From Streptomyces aureocirculatus (GTDB lineage Bacteria > Actinomycetota > Actinomycetes > Streptomycetales > Streptomycetaceae), in contig NZ_JOAP01000005.1 of the NCBI RefSeq assembly GCF_000720475.1, forward strand, positions 124,001-188,000: a stretch of DNA of 64,000 nt, given 5' to 3'. Position 1 is the first letter of the stretch, and each line of letters starts with the position of its first letter. Positions 16,101-24,006 of this stretch are shown here, one piece after another. Made by a program: the position numbers and the translations under genes. The notes beneath the pieces are model-generated. The model was not told the origin of the DNA, ran no database searches, and saw only the letters and a program-made list of their open reading frames with translations.

Positions 16101-19022
16101 ATGGTCTCTTCAGGACAGTACGAGCCAGGACAGCACGAGCCGGGACAGCACGACCCAGGACAGCAAGAGCCGGGACAGCACGAGCGGAGTTACGAGCGTT
16201 ATCTCGGAGGCAGCCCCGAGGCGGAGCGCGTCCTCTTCGAACGCATCGCCCGTGAACTGATGAAGGTGCAGGCCGCCGACGCGCGCGCCGCGGGCGCCGG
16301 CGCGCCCGCACGTGCCCAGCACGCCAAGGCCGTGCTCGCGGTGCAGAACGCCCGCCTGCGCTTCCGCGACGACCTGCCGCAGGAGCTGCGCCACGGCTTC
16401 GCGCAGCCCGGCGCCGAGTATCCGGCGACGGTACGCCTGTCCAACGCGAGTGGCATCCGGCAGGCCGACGCGGTACCTGACCTGCGGGGCGTCGCCGTAC
16501 GGGTGGAGGTGTCCGCGGACGAGAGCCACGACCTGATCGCCACCAACTGGCCGGTGTCGCACGCCAAGGACGCCCGCGAGTTCATCGCCTTCGCCAAGTC
16601 CATGGCGGGCGCCCGCACCCCGCTCCAGAAGGCCTTCGGCCTCTTCGTGAAACTCCCGCTCGCCGTCGGCCTCGCCACCGCCGACCGCATGCGCCGCAAC
16701 ATCAGGGCCGCGACCCGCCACACCGTGACCAGCCTCGCCGCCGAGACGTTCTGGAGCCGCGGCGCCATGCTGTGGGGCGACGCGGGCCCCGTACGCTATC
16801 TGCTGCGTCCGGCGGGCGGCGCCGCCCCGGGACCCCGCCCCGACCGCCGCGACCCCAACTATCTGCACCGCGACCTCGCCCACCGCCTGGTGACCGCGGA
16901 CGTCGCCTTCGACCTGTGTCTGCAGCGGTACGTCGACGAGCGGCGCACGCCCATCGAGGACGGCTCGGTGGAGTGGCGGGACGCCGTCGCGCCCGCCGTG
17001 CCCGTCGCCCGGCTCACCGTCCCGAGCCAGGACGTGGACACCGCGGAGGCCCGCTCGGCCGCGCTCCGGGTCGACGAACTCGCCTTCAACCCCTGGTACA
17101 CCACCGACGGGTTCCGCCCTCTCGGCAACCTCAACCGCGCCCGCAAGGCCGCCTACGAGGCGAGCGCGGCGTACCGCGGGGGCCTGCGCTTCCGCACCGA
17201 GGAGCCACCGCGCAACAGGGTCCTCGGGGCGCCCGTGGGCGCCGCCTTCAGGACATTGAACCGGGTCGTGCCCTGGCACCGGCTTCCGCTGCAACTGAGC
17301 CTGCTCAACCTGGTGTTCCTGCGCAAGGCGCTGCGCCGCTTCAACCTCATCGACACCGATGTGCACGAGGCACCGCCGAAGGCCGTACCGGTGCCTCTGC
17401 CCCCGCACGAGAGCCTGCGCACCTCGCGCTCCTACGACGGTACGTTCAACGACCTGTCCGCCCCCGCCATGGGCGCCGTCGGCGCCGCCTTCGGGCGCAA
17501 CCTCGAACCCGTCTACCGCCCCGACCTCTTCGACACCCCGAACCCGGTCACGGTCAGCAGGCAGCTCCTGCACCGCGAGAGCTTCGTGCCCGCGACCTCC
17601 CTCAACGTCCTTGCCGCCGCCTGGATCCAGTTCCAGGTCCACGACTGGGTCAACCACCGCCGCCATCCCGCGGGCACCAAGACCGTCGAGGTGCCGCTGC
17701 CGCCCGGGTCCGCCTGGCACAACACACCGGGCGGACCCGCCGAGCACGTCATGCGGTTCGCCGAGAACGAGGGCCTGCCGGTGCCCGGCGGACGCCCGCC
17801 CGTCCTCTTCGCCAACACCGCGTCCCACTGGTGGGACGGCTCCGAGGTGTACGGCGCGGACGAGGCGACCGCGCGGCAGTTGCGCGCCCCCGACGGCGGC
17901 GCCGACCTGCGCCTGGAGCAGGGGCACCTGCCCATCGGCCCGCACGGCGTCCCGCTGTCCGGCTTCACCGACAACTGGTGGCTCGGTCTGAGCCTGATGC
18001 ACACGCTGTTCGCCCGCGAGCACAATGCGGTCTGCGCCGCGCTGCGCCGGACGTACCCCTCCATGAGCGAGGAATCCGTCTACCACACGGCCCGGCTCGT
18101 GGTCTCCGCGCTCATCGCGAAGATCCACACGGTGGAGTGGACCCCGGCGATCCTCGCCACCGACGCCATCGACCTCGGGCTGCACACCAACTGGGAAGGA
18201 CCGCCGGACAGTTGGCTCCAGAAGCTCGGTCTCTGGCTTCTTGAGGCCCACTCCCTCTCGGGCATCCCGAAGACCCTGCCCGACCACCACGGCACCCCGT
18301 ACTCCCTCACCGAGGACTTCGTCACCGTCTACCGCATGCACCCGCTGATCCCGGACGACTTCGACCTGTGCGAGCACCACTTCGGGCAGCGCCTGGAGAC
18401 GGTCGGCTTCCTCGACATCAACGGCGGTGCGGCCGAGGGCGCCCTGCGCAAGACGGGCCTCGCCAACAGCCTGTACTCCTTCGGGATCGCCCACCCCGGC
18501 GCGATCACGCTGCACAACTTCCCGCGCGCACTACAGAAGTTCGAGCGCGAGGGCGAGATCATCGACCTGTCCGTCGTCGACCTCGTCCGCACCCGCCGCC
18601 GCGGGGTGCCGCGCTACAACGACTTCCGCGCGGGCCTGCACAAGCAGCGCATCCGCGCCTTTGAGGACCTCACGGAGAACCCCGAGACCCTCGCCCGCCT
18701 GAAGGACGTCTACAACACGGTCGACGAGATCGACACCATGGTCGGCCTCTTCGCCGAGAACCCGCCCACCGGCTTCGGCTTCAGCGACACCGCGTTCCGC
18801 ATCTTCATCCTGATGGCGACCCGCCGCCTCCAGAGCGACCGCTTCCTCACGGTCGACTTCCGCCCGGAGATCTACACCCCCCTGGGCATCGACTGGGTCC
18901 AGAAGGGCGGCATGAACTCGGTGATCCTGCGCCACTGCCCCGAACTGGCATCCCTGATCCCGCGCACGGGCACCGCCTTCGCCCCCTGGCGCCAGGTGCA
19001 CCCGACGAGCAACGGCACGTGA
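16101..19022 (+). CDS. Catalase-like / alpha-dioxygenase-like heme fusion protein
   Basis: 973 residues from the ATG at 16101 (GAAGGAAG upstream). Residues 6-28 are a hydrophilic EPGQH repeat. Residues about 35-365 form a catalase-fold domain with distal H74 (RAQHAKA), DLRGVAVRV at 127-135, distal N149 (DLIATNWPV) and a proximal R348-x3-Y352. Residues about 435-965 resemble plant and animal-type heme dioxygenases: distal H514 (WIQFQVHDWVNH), WWDGSEVYG at 577, the EHNAVC block at 640, and catalytic Y744 with proximal H747 in VYRMH, the same Tyr/His spacing as cyclooxygenase. The second domain should make a fatty-acid hydroperoxide, and the first could convert it, as in coral fusion oxylipin enzymes. 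The product is not known. Confidence 0.9.
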   Translation: MVSSGQYEPGQHEPGQHDPGQQEPGQHERSYERYLGGSPEAERVLFERIARELMKVQAADARAAGAGAPARAQHAKAVLAVQNARLRFRDDLPQELRHGFAQPGAEYPATVRLSNASGIRQADAVPDLRGVAVRVEVSADESHDLIATNWPVSHAKDAREFIAFAKSMAGARTPLQKAFGLFVKLPLAVGLATADRMRRNIRAATRHTVTSLAAETFWSRGAMLWGDAGPVRYLLRPAGGAAPGPRPDRRDPNYLHRDLAHRLVTADVAFDLCLQRYVDERRTPIEDGSVEWRDAVAPAVPVARLTVPSQDVDTAEARSAALRVDELAFNPWYTTDGFRPLGNLNRARKAAYEASAAYRGGLRFRTEEPPRNRVLGAPVGAAFRTLNRVVPWHRLPLQLSLLNLVFLRKALRRFNLIDTDVHEAPPKAVPVPLPPHESLRTSRSYDGTFNDLSAPAMGAVGAAFGRNLEPVYRPDLFDTPNPVTVSRQLLHRESFVPATSLNVLAAAWIQFQVHDWVNHRRHPAGTKTVEVPLPPGSAWHNTPGGPAEHVMRFAENEGLPVPGGRPPVLFANTASHWWDGSEVYGADEATARQLRAPDGGADLRLEQGHLPIGPHGVPLSGFTDNWWLGLSLMHTLFAREHNAVCAALRRTYPSMSEESVYHTARLVVSALIAKIHTVEWTPAILATDAIDLGLHTNWEGPPDSWLQKLGLWLLEAHSLSGIPKTLPDHHGTPYSLTEDFVTVYRMHPLIPDDFDLCEHHFGQRLETVGFLDINGGAAEGALRKTGLANSLYSFGIAHPGAITLHNFPRALQKFEREGEIIDLSVVDLVRTRRRGVPRYNDFRAGLHKQRIRAFEDLTENPETLARLKDVYNTVDEIDTMVGLFAENPPTGFGFSDTAFRIFILMATRRLQSDRFLTVDFRPEIYTPLGIDWVQKGGMNSVILRHCPELASLIPRTGTAFAPWRQVHPTSNGT

Positions 19023-19150
19023 CGCTCCGCCCGGTCCTCCAAGCCCCTGAGGGCCACGCCGACCGCTCCGCCCGTAGCCCTGGTGACGTGCTCCCCGAAC
19101 CGGGCCGGACCGTTGGTCACGTGGTGGGTCACGCCACTGCCCAGAAACGC

Positions 19151-19173
19151 AGAAAACCCCACGTGAAGTGGGG
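19151..19173 (-). terminator. Rho-independent terminator of tRNA-Leu
   Basis: On the minus strand CCCCAC-TTCAC-GTGGGG is followed by TTTTCT. It begins 8 bases after the 3' CCA of the tRNA. A canonical T-tailed hairpin, rare in this GC-rich window. Confidence 0.85.
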
Positions 19174-19180
19174 TCTTAGC

Positions 19181-19268
19181 TGGTGTCCGAGGGGGGACTT
19201 GAACCCCCACGCCCGATAAAGGGCACTAGCACCTCAAGCTAGCGCGTCTGCCATTCCGCCACCCGGAC
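19181..19268 (-). tRNA. tRNA-Leu (anticodon GAG)
   Basis: Class II tRNA with a long variable arm. The acceptor stem is GTCCGGG/CTCGGAC with one G-U pair, discriminator A, and an encoded CCA at 19181-19183. The anticodon stem CTAGC/GCTAG encloses the loop TTGAGGT, giving anticodon GAG, which reads CUC and CUU leucine codons. The T arm contains GGTTCAAGTCC. A T-tailed terminator follows. No integrase or duplicated 3' end is present nearby, so it is not an occupied integration site in this window. Confidence 0.95.
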
Positions 19269-19401
19269 AAACATTCGAGGGCCCCTGATCACACGGGTCC
19301 CGGGGGTGAACGGTGTATGACGAGGGGGGTCGGGCCTTGGGCCCGGAGGCGCGGCGCGGGAGGATGGGAGGGACCGTAAGGGCAACAGCGGGAGGAACAG
19401 C

Positions 19402-20745
19402 GTGAGCGAGCCGACCACGGGCGGCAGGGCGAACGGGACGCGGGCCGTCTCCGGTGAGGACGAGGTCGTCGACCTGTGCCGGGACCTGATCCGGATGGAC
19501 ACCAGCAACTACGGAGATCACTCCGGCCCGGGGGAGCGCAAGGCGGCCGAGTACGTCGCGGAGAAGCTCGCGGAGGTGGGGCTCGAACCGCAGATCTTCG
19601 AATCGCACCCGGGGCGCGCCTCCACCGTGGCGCGCATCGAGGGCGAGGACCCGTCGCGGCCCGCGCTGCTCATCCACGGCCACACCGACGTCGTACCCGC
19701 CAACGCCCAGGACTGGACGCACCACCCCTTCTCCGGGGAGATCGCCGACGGCTGTCTGTGGGGCCGGGGCGCCGTCGACATGAAGGACATGGACGCGATG
19801 ACCCTCGCGGTCGTACGCGACCGGCTGCGCAGCGGCCGCAAGCCGCCGCGCGACATAGTGCTCGCGTTCCTCGCCGACGAGGAGGCGGGCGGCACGTACG
19901 GCGCGCGCCACCTGGTGGACAACCACCCGGACCTCTTCGAGGGCGTGACCGAGGCGATCAGTGAGGTCGGCGGTTTCTCCTTCACGGTCAACGAGAACCT
20001 GCGCCTCTATCTCGTGGAGACCGCCCAGAAGGGCATGCACTGGATGAAGCTGACCGTGGACGGCACCGCAGGCCACGGCTCGATGATCCACAAGGACAAC
20101 GCGATCACCGAGCTGTCCGAGGCCGTCGGGCGGCTCGGACGCCACAAGTTCCCGATCCGCGTCACCAAGACGCTGCGGCACTTCCTCGACGAGCTGGGCG
20201 ACGCCCTCGGCACCGAGCTCGACCCGGAGGACATGGACGCCACGCTCGCCAAGCTCGGCGGCATCGCCAAGCTGATCGGCGCCTCGCTGCAGAACACCGC
20301 CAATCCGACCCAGCTCGGCGCCGGCTACAAGGTGAACGTGATCCCCGGGCAGGCCACCGCGCACGTCGACGGCCGCTTCCTGCCGGGGTACGAGGAGGAG
20401 TTCCTGGCCGACCTCGACCGCATCCTCGGTCCGAACGTCCGGCGGGAGGACGTGCACACGGACAAGGCCCTGGAGACCACGTTCGACGGCGCGCTCGTGG
20501 ACGCCATGCAGTCGGCGCTGCAGGCGGAGGACCCGATCGCACGGGCCGTCCCCTACATGCTCTCGGCCGGCACGGACGCCAAGTCCTTCGACGACCTCGG
20601 CATCCGGGGCTTCGGCTTCGCGCCGCTGAAGCTGCCGCCGGAGCTGGACTTCGCGGGCATGTTCCACGGCGTCGACGAGCGGGTGCCGGTGGACGGACTG
20701 AAGTTCGGTGTACGCGTCCTCGACCGGTTCATCGACGCGTCCTGA
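19402..20745 (+). CDS. M20/M25/M40 family metallopeptidase
   Basis: 447 residues from the GTG at 19402, with GGGAGGA upstream. Di-zinc ligands are visible in HGHTDVVPA (about residue 94), GRGAVDMKD and DEEAGG, with the dimerisation/lid domain between (VDGTAGHGSMIH). The C-terminal histidine is in FHGVDERVP. It belongs to the carboxypeptidase G2 / ArgE / DapE-like cytoplasmic hydrolases; the substrate (a dipeptide or N-acyl amino acid) cannot be fixed. The last codons are part of a 23-nt duplication that continues past the stop. Confidence 0.93.
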   Translation: MSEPTTGGRANGTRAVSGEDEVVDLCRDLIRMDTSNYGDHSGPGERKAAEYVAEKLAEVGLEPQIFESHPGRASTVARIEGEDPSRPALLIHGHTDVVPANAQDWTHHPFSGEIADGCLWGRGAVDMKDMDAMTLAVVRDRLRSGRKPPRDIVLAFLADEEAGGTYGARHLVDNHPDLFEGVTEAISEVGGFSFTVNENLRLYLVETAQKGMHWMKLTVDGTAGHGSMIHKDNAITELSEAVGRLGRHKFPIRVTKTLRHFLDELGDALGTELDPEDMDATLAKLGGIAKLIGASLQNTANPTQLGAGYKVNVIPGQATAHVDGRFLPGYEEEFLADLDRILGPNVRREDVHTDKALETTFDGALVDAMQSALQAEDPIARAVPYMLSAGTDAKSFDDLGIRGFGFAPLKLPPELDFAGMFHGVDERVPVDGLKFGVRVLDRFIDAS

Positions 20746-20773
20746 ATGACGATCGGTTCATCGAAGCGCCCTG
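20722..20773. repeat. 23-nt direct duplication at the 3' end of the M20 gene
   Basis: Bases 20722-20744 and 20751-20773 match at 20 of 23 positions (GGTTCATCGA core). The first copy encodes the C-terminal RFIDAS; the second is untranslated. A run of TTCCGTAGGCC repeats follows near 20808-20835. Confidence 0.75.
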
Positions 20774-20974
20774 CGTCATGTCGGCTTTCCGTCAGCTTTG
20801 CGCCGGTTTTCCGTAGGCCTTCCGTAGGCCTTCCGTCGACGTCTGCTGAACGCGCGGCCAAGCGCCCCGGCCGAAACGAATCTTCAATAATCGTCCATGC
20901 GTGCGTAGCTAACCGAAAAGAGTGAAAGCAGCTTTGTCCACGTAGCCCCCACCATTCCCCCTCGTTACAGGTGG

Positions 20975-20997
20975 TGCGGTCCGCGGCTGGGACCGCA
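20975..20997 (+). promoter_or_regulatory. Leader hairpin before chpH
   Basis: TGCGGTC (20975-20981) pairs with GACCGCA (20991-20997) about 7 bases before the strong ribosome binding site AGGAGG at 21009. It could stabilise the abundant chaplin mRNA or modulate its translation. No sigma-BldN promoter could be assigned with confidence upstream. Confidence 0.45.
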
Positions 20998-21016
20998 TTG
21001 TCAACTAGGAGGAATA

Positions 21017-21250
21017 ATGATCAAGAAGATCGTCGCGGTTGCGGTAGCCACCGGAGGCCTGGTGCTCGCCGGTGCGGGCATCGCTGCCGCCGACGCCGGT
21101 GCGCAGGGTGCTTCCGTGGCCTCCCCGGGCGTCGTCTCGGGCAACACTGTGCAGGTGCCGGTGCACGTCCCGGTGAACGCGTGCGGCAACACGATCTCCG
21201 TGATCGGGCTGCTGAACCCGGCTTTCGGGAACTACTGCGTCAACAAGTGA
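21017..21250 (+). CDS. chpH: Short chaplin ChpH
   Basis: 77 residues: a Sec signal peptide (MIKKIVAVAVATGG...GIAAADA, cleavage after about residue 26) and one chaplin domain. Two cysteines (VNACGNTISV and NYCVN) form the disulfide typical of short chaplins, between the segments SPGVVSGN and LLNPAFGN. Chaplins are secreted amyloid-forming proteins that coat aerial hyphae and spores and lower surface tension. A strong AGGAGG precedes the ATG. chpC lies downstream beyond a strong hairpin, the arrangement known from S. coelicolor. Confidence 0.96.
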   Translation: MIKKIVAVAVATGGLVLAGAGIAAADAGAQGASVASPGVVSGNTVQVPVHVPVNACGNTISVIGLLNPAFGNYCVNK

Positions 21251-21301
21251 CGCCACTGTGCCTCACCCCGTGAGGGGCCGCGCCCCTTGAGGGTGTGAAG
21301 T

Positions 21302-21344
21302 CCGTCGGCCCCGGAGCGCCCATGAAGCGCTCCGGGGCCGACGG
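21302..21344 (+). terminator. 17-bp hairpin between chpH and chpC
   Basis: CGTCGGCCCCGGAGCG and its exact complement flank a 9-nt loop, giving a 17-bp perfect stem. A smaller hairpin (GGGGC-CGC-GCCCC, about 21274-21286) precedes it. It should end or attenuate chpH transcripts, making chpH mRNA shorter and more abundant than read-through into chpC. Confidence 0.75.
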
Positions 21345-21406
21345 GCATTGGGCGCACGGCGCACTGGGCCCGTGCGCATTTCCGGAAGGCAAGGCAGGAA
21401 CAAGCT

Positions 21407-22258
21407 ATGCGACAGGTCACGCGCAAAGGCCTGATCACCGTTGCGGCCGCCACCGGCGTGCTCGCGGTCACCGGTGGTTACGCCCAGGCCGACTCGAACG
21501 CCCGCGGCGGCAGTTCGAATTCCCCCGGAGTCCTTTCGGGTAATTCCGTCCAGGTCCCCGTGAACGCCCCCGGCAATGTCTGCGGGAACACCGTGAACGT
21601 CGCCGGGGCCCTGAACCCCGCAATGGGCAATAGGTGTGCCAACGAGTCCCGCGACGACCACGGCGGCGGCTATGGCGACGACCACGGCGGCGGCTACGGC
21701 GACGACCACGGCGGCAAGCCCTCGGGCGGCGCCACCGCCGACGGGTACGCCGGCGGCTCACCGGGTGTGGGCTCCGGCAACAACATCCAGTTGCCGGTGG
21801 ACGCGCCCGTGAATGTCTGCGGCAACAGCGCCAGCGGGGTCGGCCTCGGCAACCCCGCCTCCGGCAACGAGTGCACCAACGAGTCCGGCTACGGCTCCAC
21901 CCCACCCGGTGAGAAGCCGCCCACGAAGCCCGAGGAGCCCGGCAACCCCGGGAACCCGGAGGAGCCCGGCAACCCGGGCAACCCGGAGCACCCGGGCAAG
22001 CCCGAGCGGCCCGGCAACCCCGGAACGCCCGAGCACCCGGGCTCGCCGCAGGAGCCCGGCTCGCCGGGCAAGCCCGGACAGAAGCAGCCGGACCGCGCGG
22101 GCGGGCCGAACACGCCGGTCGCCCACATGGTCATGCCGCCCGAGGGCAAGGACGAGCTCGCGCAGACCGGCGGCACTCTGCCGCTCGGCGTCGCGCTGCC
22201 GGTCGGCGCGGGCATGCTGCTCGCGGGCACTGTCCTGTACCGGAGGGCACGTGCCTGA
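21407..22258 (+). CDS. chpC: Long chaplin ChpC with sortase signal
   Basis: 283 residues. A signal peptide (to about residue 28) precedes two chaplin domains (about 35-75 and 115-160), each with two cysteines and the GNS/VPVNAP...VCGN pattern. They are separated by a His/Asp/Gly-rich DDHGGGYG triplicate. A long Pro-Gly repeat linker ([11 protein letters not shown] type, about 170-230) follows, then the LAQTG sorting motif near residue 254, a hydrophobic helix and an RRARA tail. Sortase E should anchor it to peptidoglycan, where it helps place short chaplins on aerial hyphae. The HGGGYGDD repeat is unusually rich in metal-type residues. Confidence 0.95.
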   Translation: MRQVTRKGLITVAAATGVLAVTGGYAQADSNARGGSSNSPGVLSGNSVQVPVNAPGNVCGNTVNVAGALNPAMGNRCANESRDDHGGGYGDDHGGGYGDDHGGKPSGGATADGYAGGSPGVGSGNNIQLPVDAPVNVCGNSASGVGLGNPASGNECTNESGYGSTPPGEKPPTKPEEPGNPGNPEEPGNPGNPEHPGKPERPGNPGTPEHPGSPQEPGSPGKPGQKQPDRAGGPNTPVAHMVMPPEGKDELAQTGGTLPLGVALPVGAGMLLAGTVLYRRARA

Positions 22259-22261
22259 CAC

Positions 22262-22385
22262 GGGCGTGCCGATGCTCGGCATGGGCGTGCCGACGCTCGA
22301 CGTAGGCGTGCCGACGCTCGACGTGGGCGTGTCCGGTATGCCTGGTACGGGCGTGCCTCACGTGGGCGTGCCCGGGACGCGGCGG
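22262..22385. repeat. Degenerate 21-22 nt tandem repeat after chpC
   Basis: Five to six copies of a unit with the core GGGCGTGCCGACGCTCGACGT start at the chpC stop codon; later copies decay to GGGCGTGTCCGGTATG and GGGCGTGCCTCACGTG. The repeat is noncoding. Confidence 0.75.
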
Positions 22386-22424
22386 CGGGTTCCGGTCTTC
22401 TGAGCGGCCCCGGCCGTCAGGCAC

Positions 22425-22462
22425 AACGGAGCGGGCCCCGCGATCGCGGGGCCCGCTCCGTT
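22425..22462. terminator. 38-nt perfect palindrome, bidirectional terminator
   Basis: Perfect inverted repeat centred at 22443/22444 with the core GGGCCCCGCGATCGCGGGGCCC, ending in TTT on the plus strand. It lies between converging chpC and the DUF5703 gene. Confidence 0.85.
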
Positions 22463-22523
22463 TGCGCACCGCCCGTCAGTCCGGGCATCGGCACGGCGGT
22501 CCGCCCGTCCGTCCGGCCGCCCG

Positions 22524-22712
22524 TCACCAAGTGGCTCGCACCTGGCGGATGATGCGCCGCCGCAACCGCACCCGCCGACTTCCGTCGGCATGCAGGCTGA
22601 GACGGTCCAGCTCCCAGTGTCCGTACTCTGCGTGGTCGGTCAGCAGACGAGTGGCCTCCTTACGGGACACCCCGCGCGGAACGTACACGTCGACAAATTC
22701 GTATTCCGGCAT
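22524..22712 (-). CDS. DUF5703 family small protein
   Basis: 62 residues, MPEYEFVDVYVPRGVSRKEA... and an arginine-rich C terminus (RRVRLRRRIIRQVR). I recognise this as the DUF5703 family, conserved in actinobacteria and of unknown function. It is cytoplasmic and basic, and the HAEYGHWELDRL segment is the most conserved part as I recall. It is divergent from the acidic protein gene, with only 47 bases between starts, so they share a promoter region. Confidence 0.85.
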   Translation of the reverse strand: MPEYEFVDVYVPRGVSRKEATRLLTDHAEYGHWELDRLSLHADGSRRVRLRRRIIRQVRATW

Positions 22713-22746
22713 CGCATCTATTGTGCGGGCACCGGCCCGGTACGGA

Positions 22747-22752
22747 TAGCGT
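22747..22752 (+). promoter_or_regulatory. -10 box TAGCGT of a leaderless transcript
   Basis: TAGCGT is 7 nt before the ATG at 22760, and no Shine-Dalgarno sequence is present. Confidence 0.55.
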
Positions 22753-22759
22753 CTGCACT

Positions 22760-23605
22760 ATGTCTGATGCTGCGCAGCCCACCGCTGCCGAGGTACGTGC
22801 CGCCGCCGAGGCGGTCAAGACCGCGCTCGACCGCCACCTTGCGGCGGTCGAACGCAGGTCGGGCGAGGACGATCCCGACGTCTACGAGGCGTTCAACGAG
22901 CTTGCCGCCGCCGCGGAGGCGTACGACGAACTGCTCTACGACCGGTACGACGAGGTCACCCCCTTCGAGATCCCGGGGGCGGAGGACGCCCTGCCGCCGT
23001 ATCAGGGACCCGCGGAGCCGAACGCCCTGAGCGTGCTGATCCGGCGGGACTACGCAGTCGTGGAGCCGCAGCGGCTCCTCGCCCAGGCCGAGCGGGTCGA
23101 GGCCGCGGACCAGGACATCGAGTCGGGCCGCCTCGCGGGCACCGTGCCGGGCGCGCTCGGACTGCTCTTCGGCGAGTTCGAACCGGACGAGATCGCCTCC
23201 CGGCACAAGGAGTTCGGCCTCGAAGAGGGCGACTCCACGCTGTGGGTCACCGCCGCGGACGAGCCCGCGGAGCCCGGCGAGTGGCTGGAGTCCCCCTTCG
23301 ACCAGCCCGACACCCAGCGGGTGGTCTGCCGCTTCGACGTCAGCGCGGTCTTCGACGACGACACCGATGACGACCTCGACGAGGCCGACCGGGCGGTGCG
23401 CTCGGCACGGGTCCGCAGAGGCTCCGACTCCGACGACCTCGACCTCGACCTCGACCCCGACCTCGACGCGGATCTGGACTTCGATCCGGACGAGGTCGTG
23501 CCCTTCGACGTTGCCGAGGACGCCGTCGACGTCGATGTTGACGACGCCGATGGGGCGGGCGACGTGGAGGTCGTCGAGCGGGGGAAGAGCGGGGGCGTCG
23601 GCTAG
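22760..23605 (+). CDS. Conserved acidic protein of unknown function
   Basis: 281 residues from the ATG at 22760, chosen from the TAGCGT box 7 nt upstream. Residues 1-190 are an ordered, mostly helical region (VRAAAEAVKTALDRHLAAVERR...) ending in VVCRFDVSAVFDDD. Residues about 200-281 are disordered and aspartate-rich with a LDLDLDPDLDADLDFDPDE run, suggesting a flexible charged tail or calcium/DNA-mimic-like segment. It is a Streptomyces conserved hypothetical; no family name is recalled. It has no signal peptide and no cotranscribed neighbour. Confidence 0.85.
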   Translation: MSDAAQPTAAEVRAAAEAVKTALDRHLAAVERRSGEDDPDVYEAFNELAAAAEAYDELLYDRYDEVTPFEIPGAEDALPPYQGPAEPNALSVLIRRDYAVVEPQRLLAQAERVEAADQDIESGRLAGTVPGALGLLFGEFEPDEIASRHKEFGLEEGDSTLWVTAADEPAEPGEWLESPFDQPDTQRVVCRFDVSAVFDDDTDDDLDEADRAVRSARVRRGSDSDDLDLDLDPDLDADLDFDPDEVVPFDVAEDAVDVDVDDADGAGDVEVVERGKSGGVG

Positions 23606-23716
23606 CGGAGGTGTCGGCCGCGGGATGGGGCGGGGCGATCACGGGTTGCCGCTTCCCGTGACGTGCCCGCGGGTGTGCGCCTGGCGTGCCCATCGGACGC
23701 CCCGGGGGTACCCGTG

Positions 23717-23949
23717 GCGTGCCTGTTGGGTGCCTGTGGGTGTGTGCGTGGCGTGCCTGTCGGGTGGCTGTGGGTGTGTGCGTGGTGTGCCTGTCGGGTG
23801 CCTGTGGGTGTGTGCGTGACGTGCCTGTCGGGTGCCCGTGGGGGTGCCCGTGACGTTCCCGTCGGGTGCCCGTGGGTGTGTGCGTGGTGTGCCCCTCGGG
23901 TGCCCGTGGGTGTGTGCGTGGTGTGCCCCTCGGGTGCCCGTGGTGCCCG
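23717..23949. repeat. 34-bp tandem minisatellite (about 6.8 copies)
   Basis: Six full 34-nt units begin at 23717, 23751, 23785, 23819, 23853 and 23887, followed by a partial seventh. The unit core is GTCGGGTGCCCGTGGGTGTG. The period is not a multiple of three, so this is not a coding repeat. A decayed unit precedes it at about 23684. It occupies most of the 401-base gap between the acidic protein gene and the converging RecD2-like gene. Confidence 0.88.
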
Positions 23950-24006
23950 TCCTTGCGGACGGGGCCGCGGGCGGGCAACGGCCCCGCGCGGCCCCGGCGG
24001 CCCGGC

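Noticed and set aside
16101..19022. Ordinary catalase
   Set aside because: The catalase-like domain is only the first third of the protein, lacks the standard Val before the distal His and is fused to a dioxygenase-type heme domain, so plain H2O2 dismutation is not the best call.
19181..19268. tRNA-Leu as an integrated-element attachment site
   Set aside because: No integrase, excisionase or duplicated tRNA 3' end is found on either side. Neighbours are ordinary chromosomal genes.
23717..23949. CRISPR array
   Set aside because: The 34-bp units are directly adjacent with no unique spacers, and no cas gene is present. This is a tandem minisatellite.
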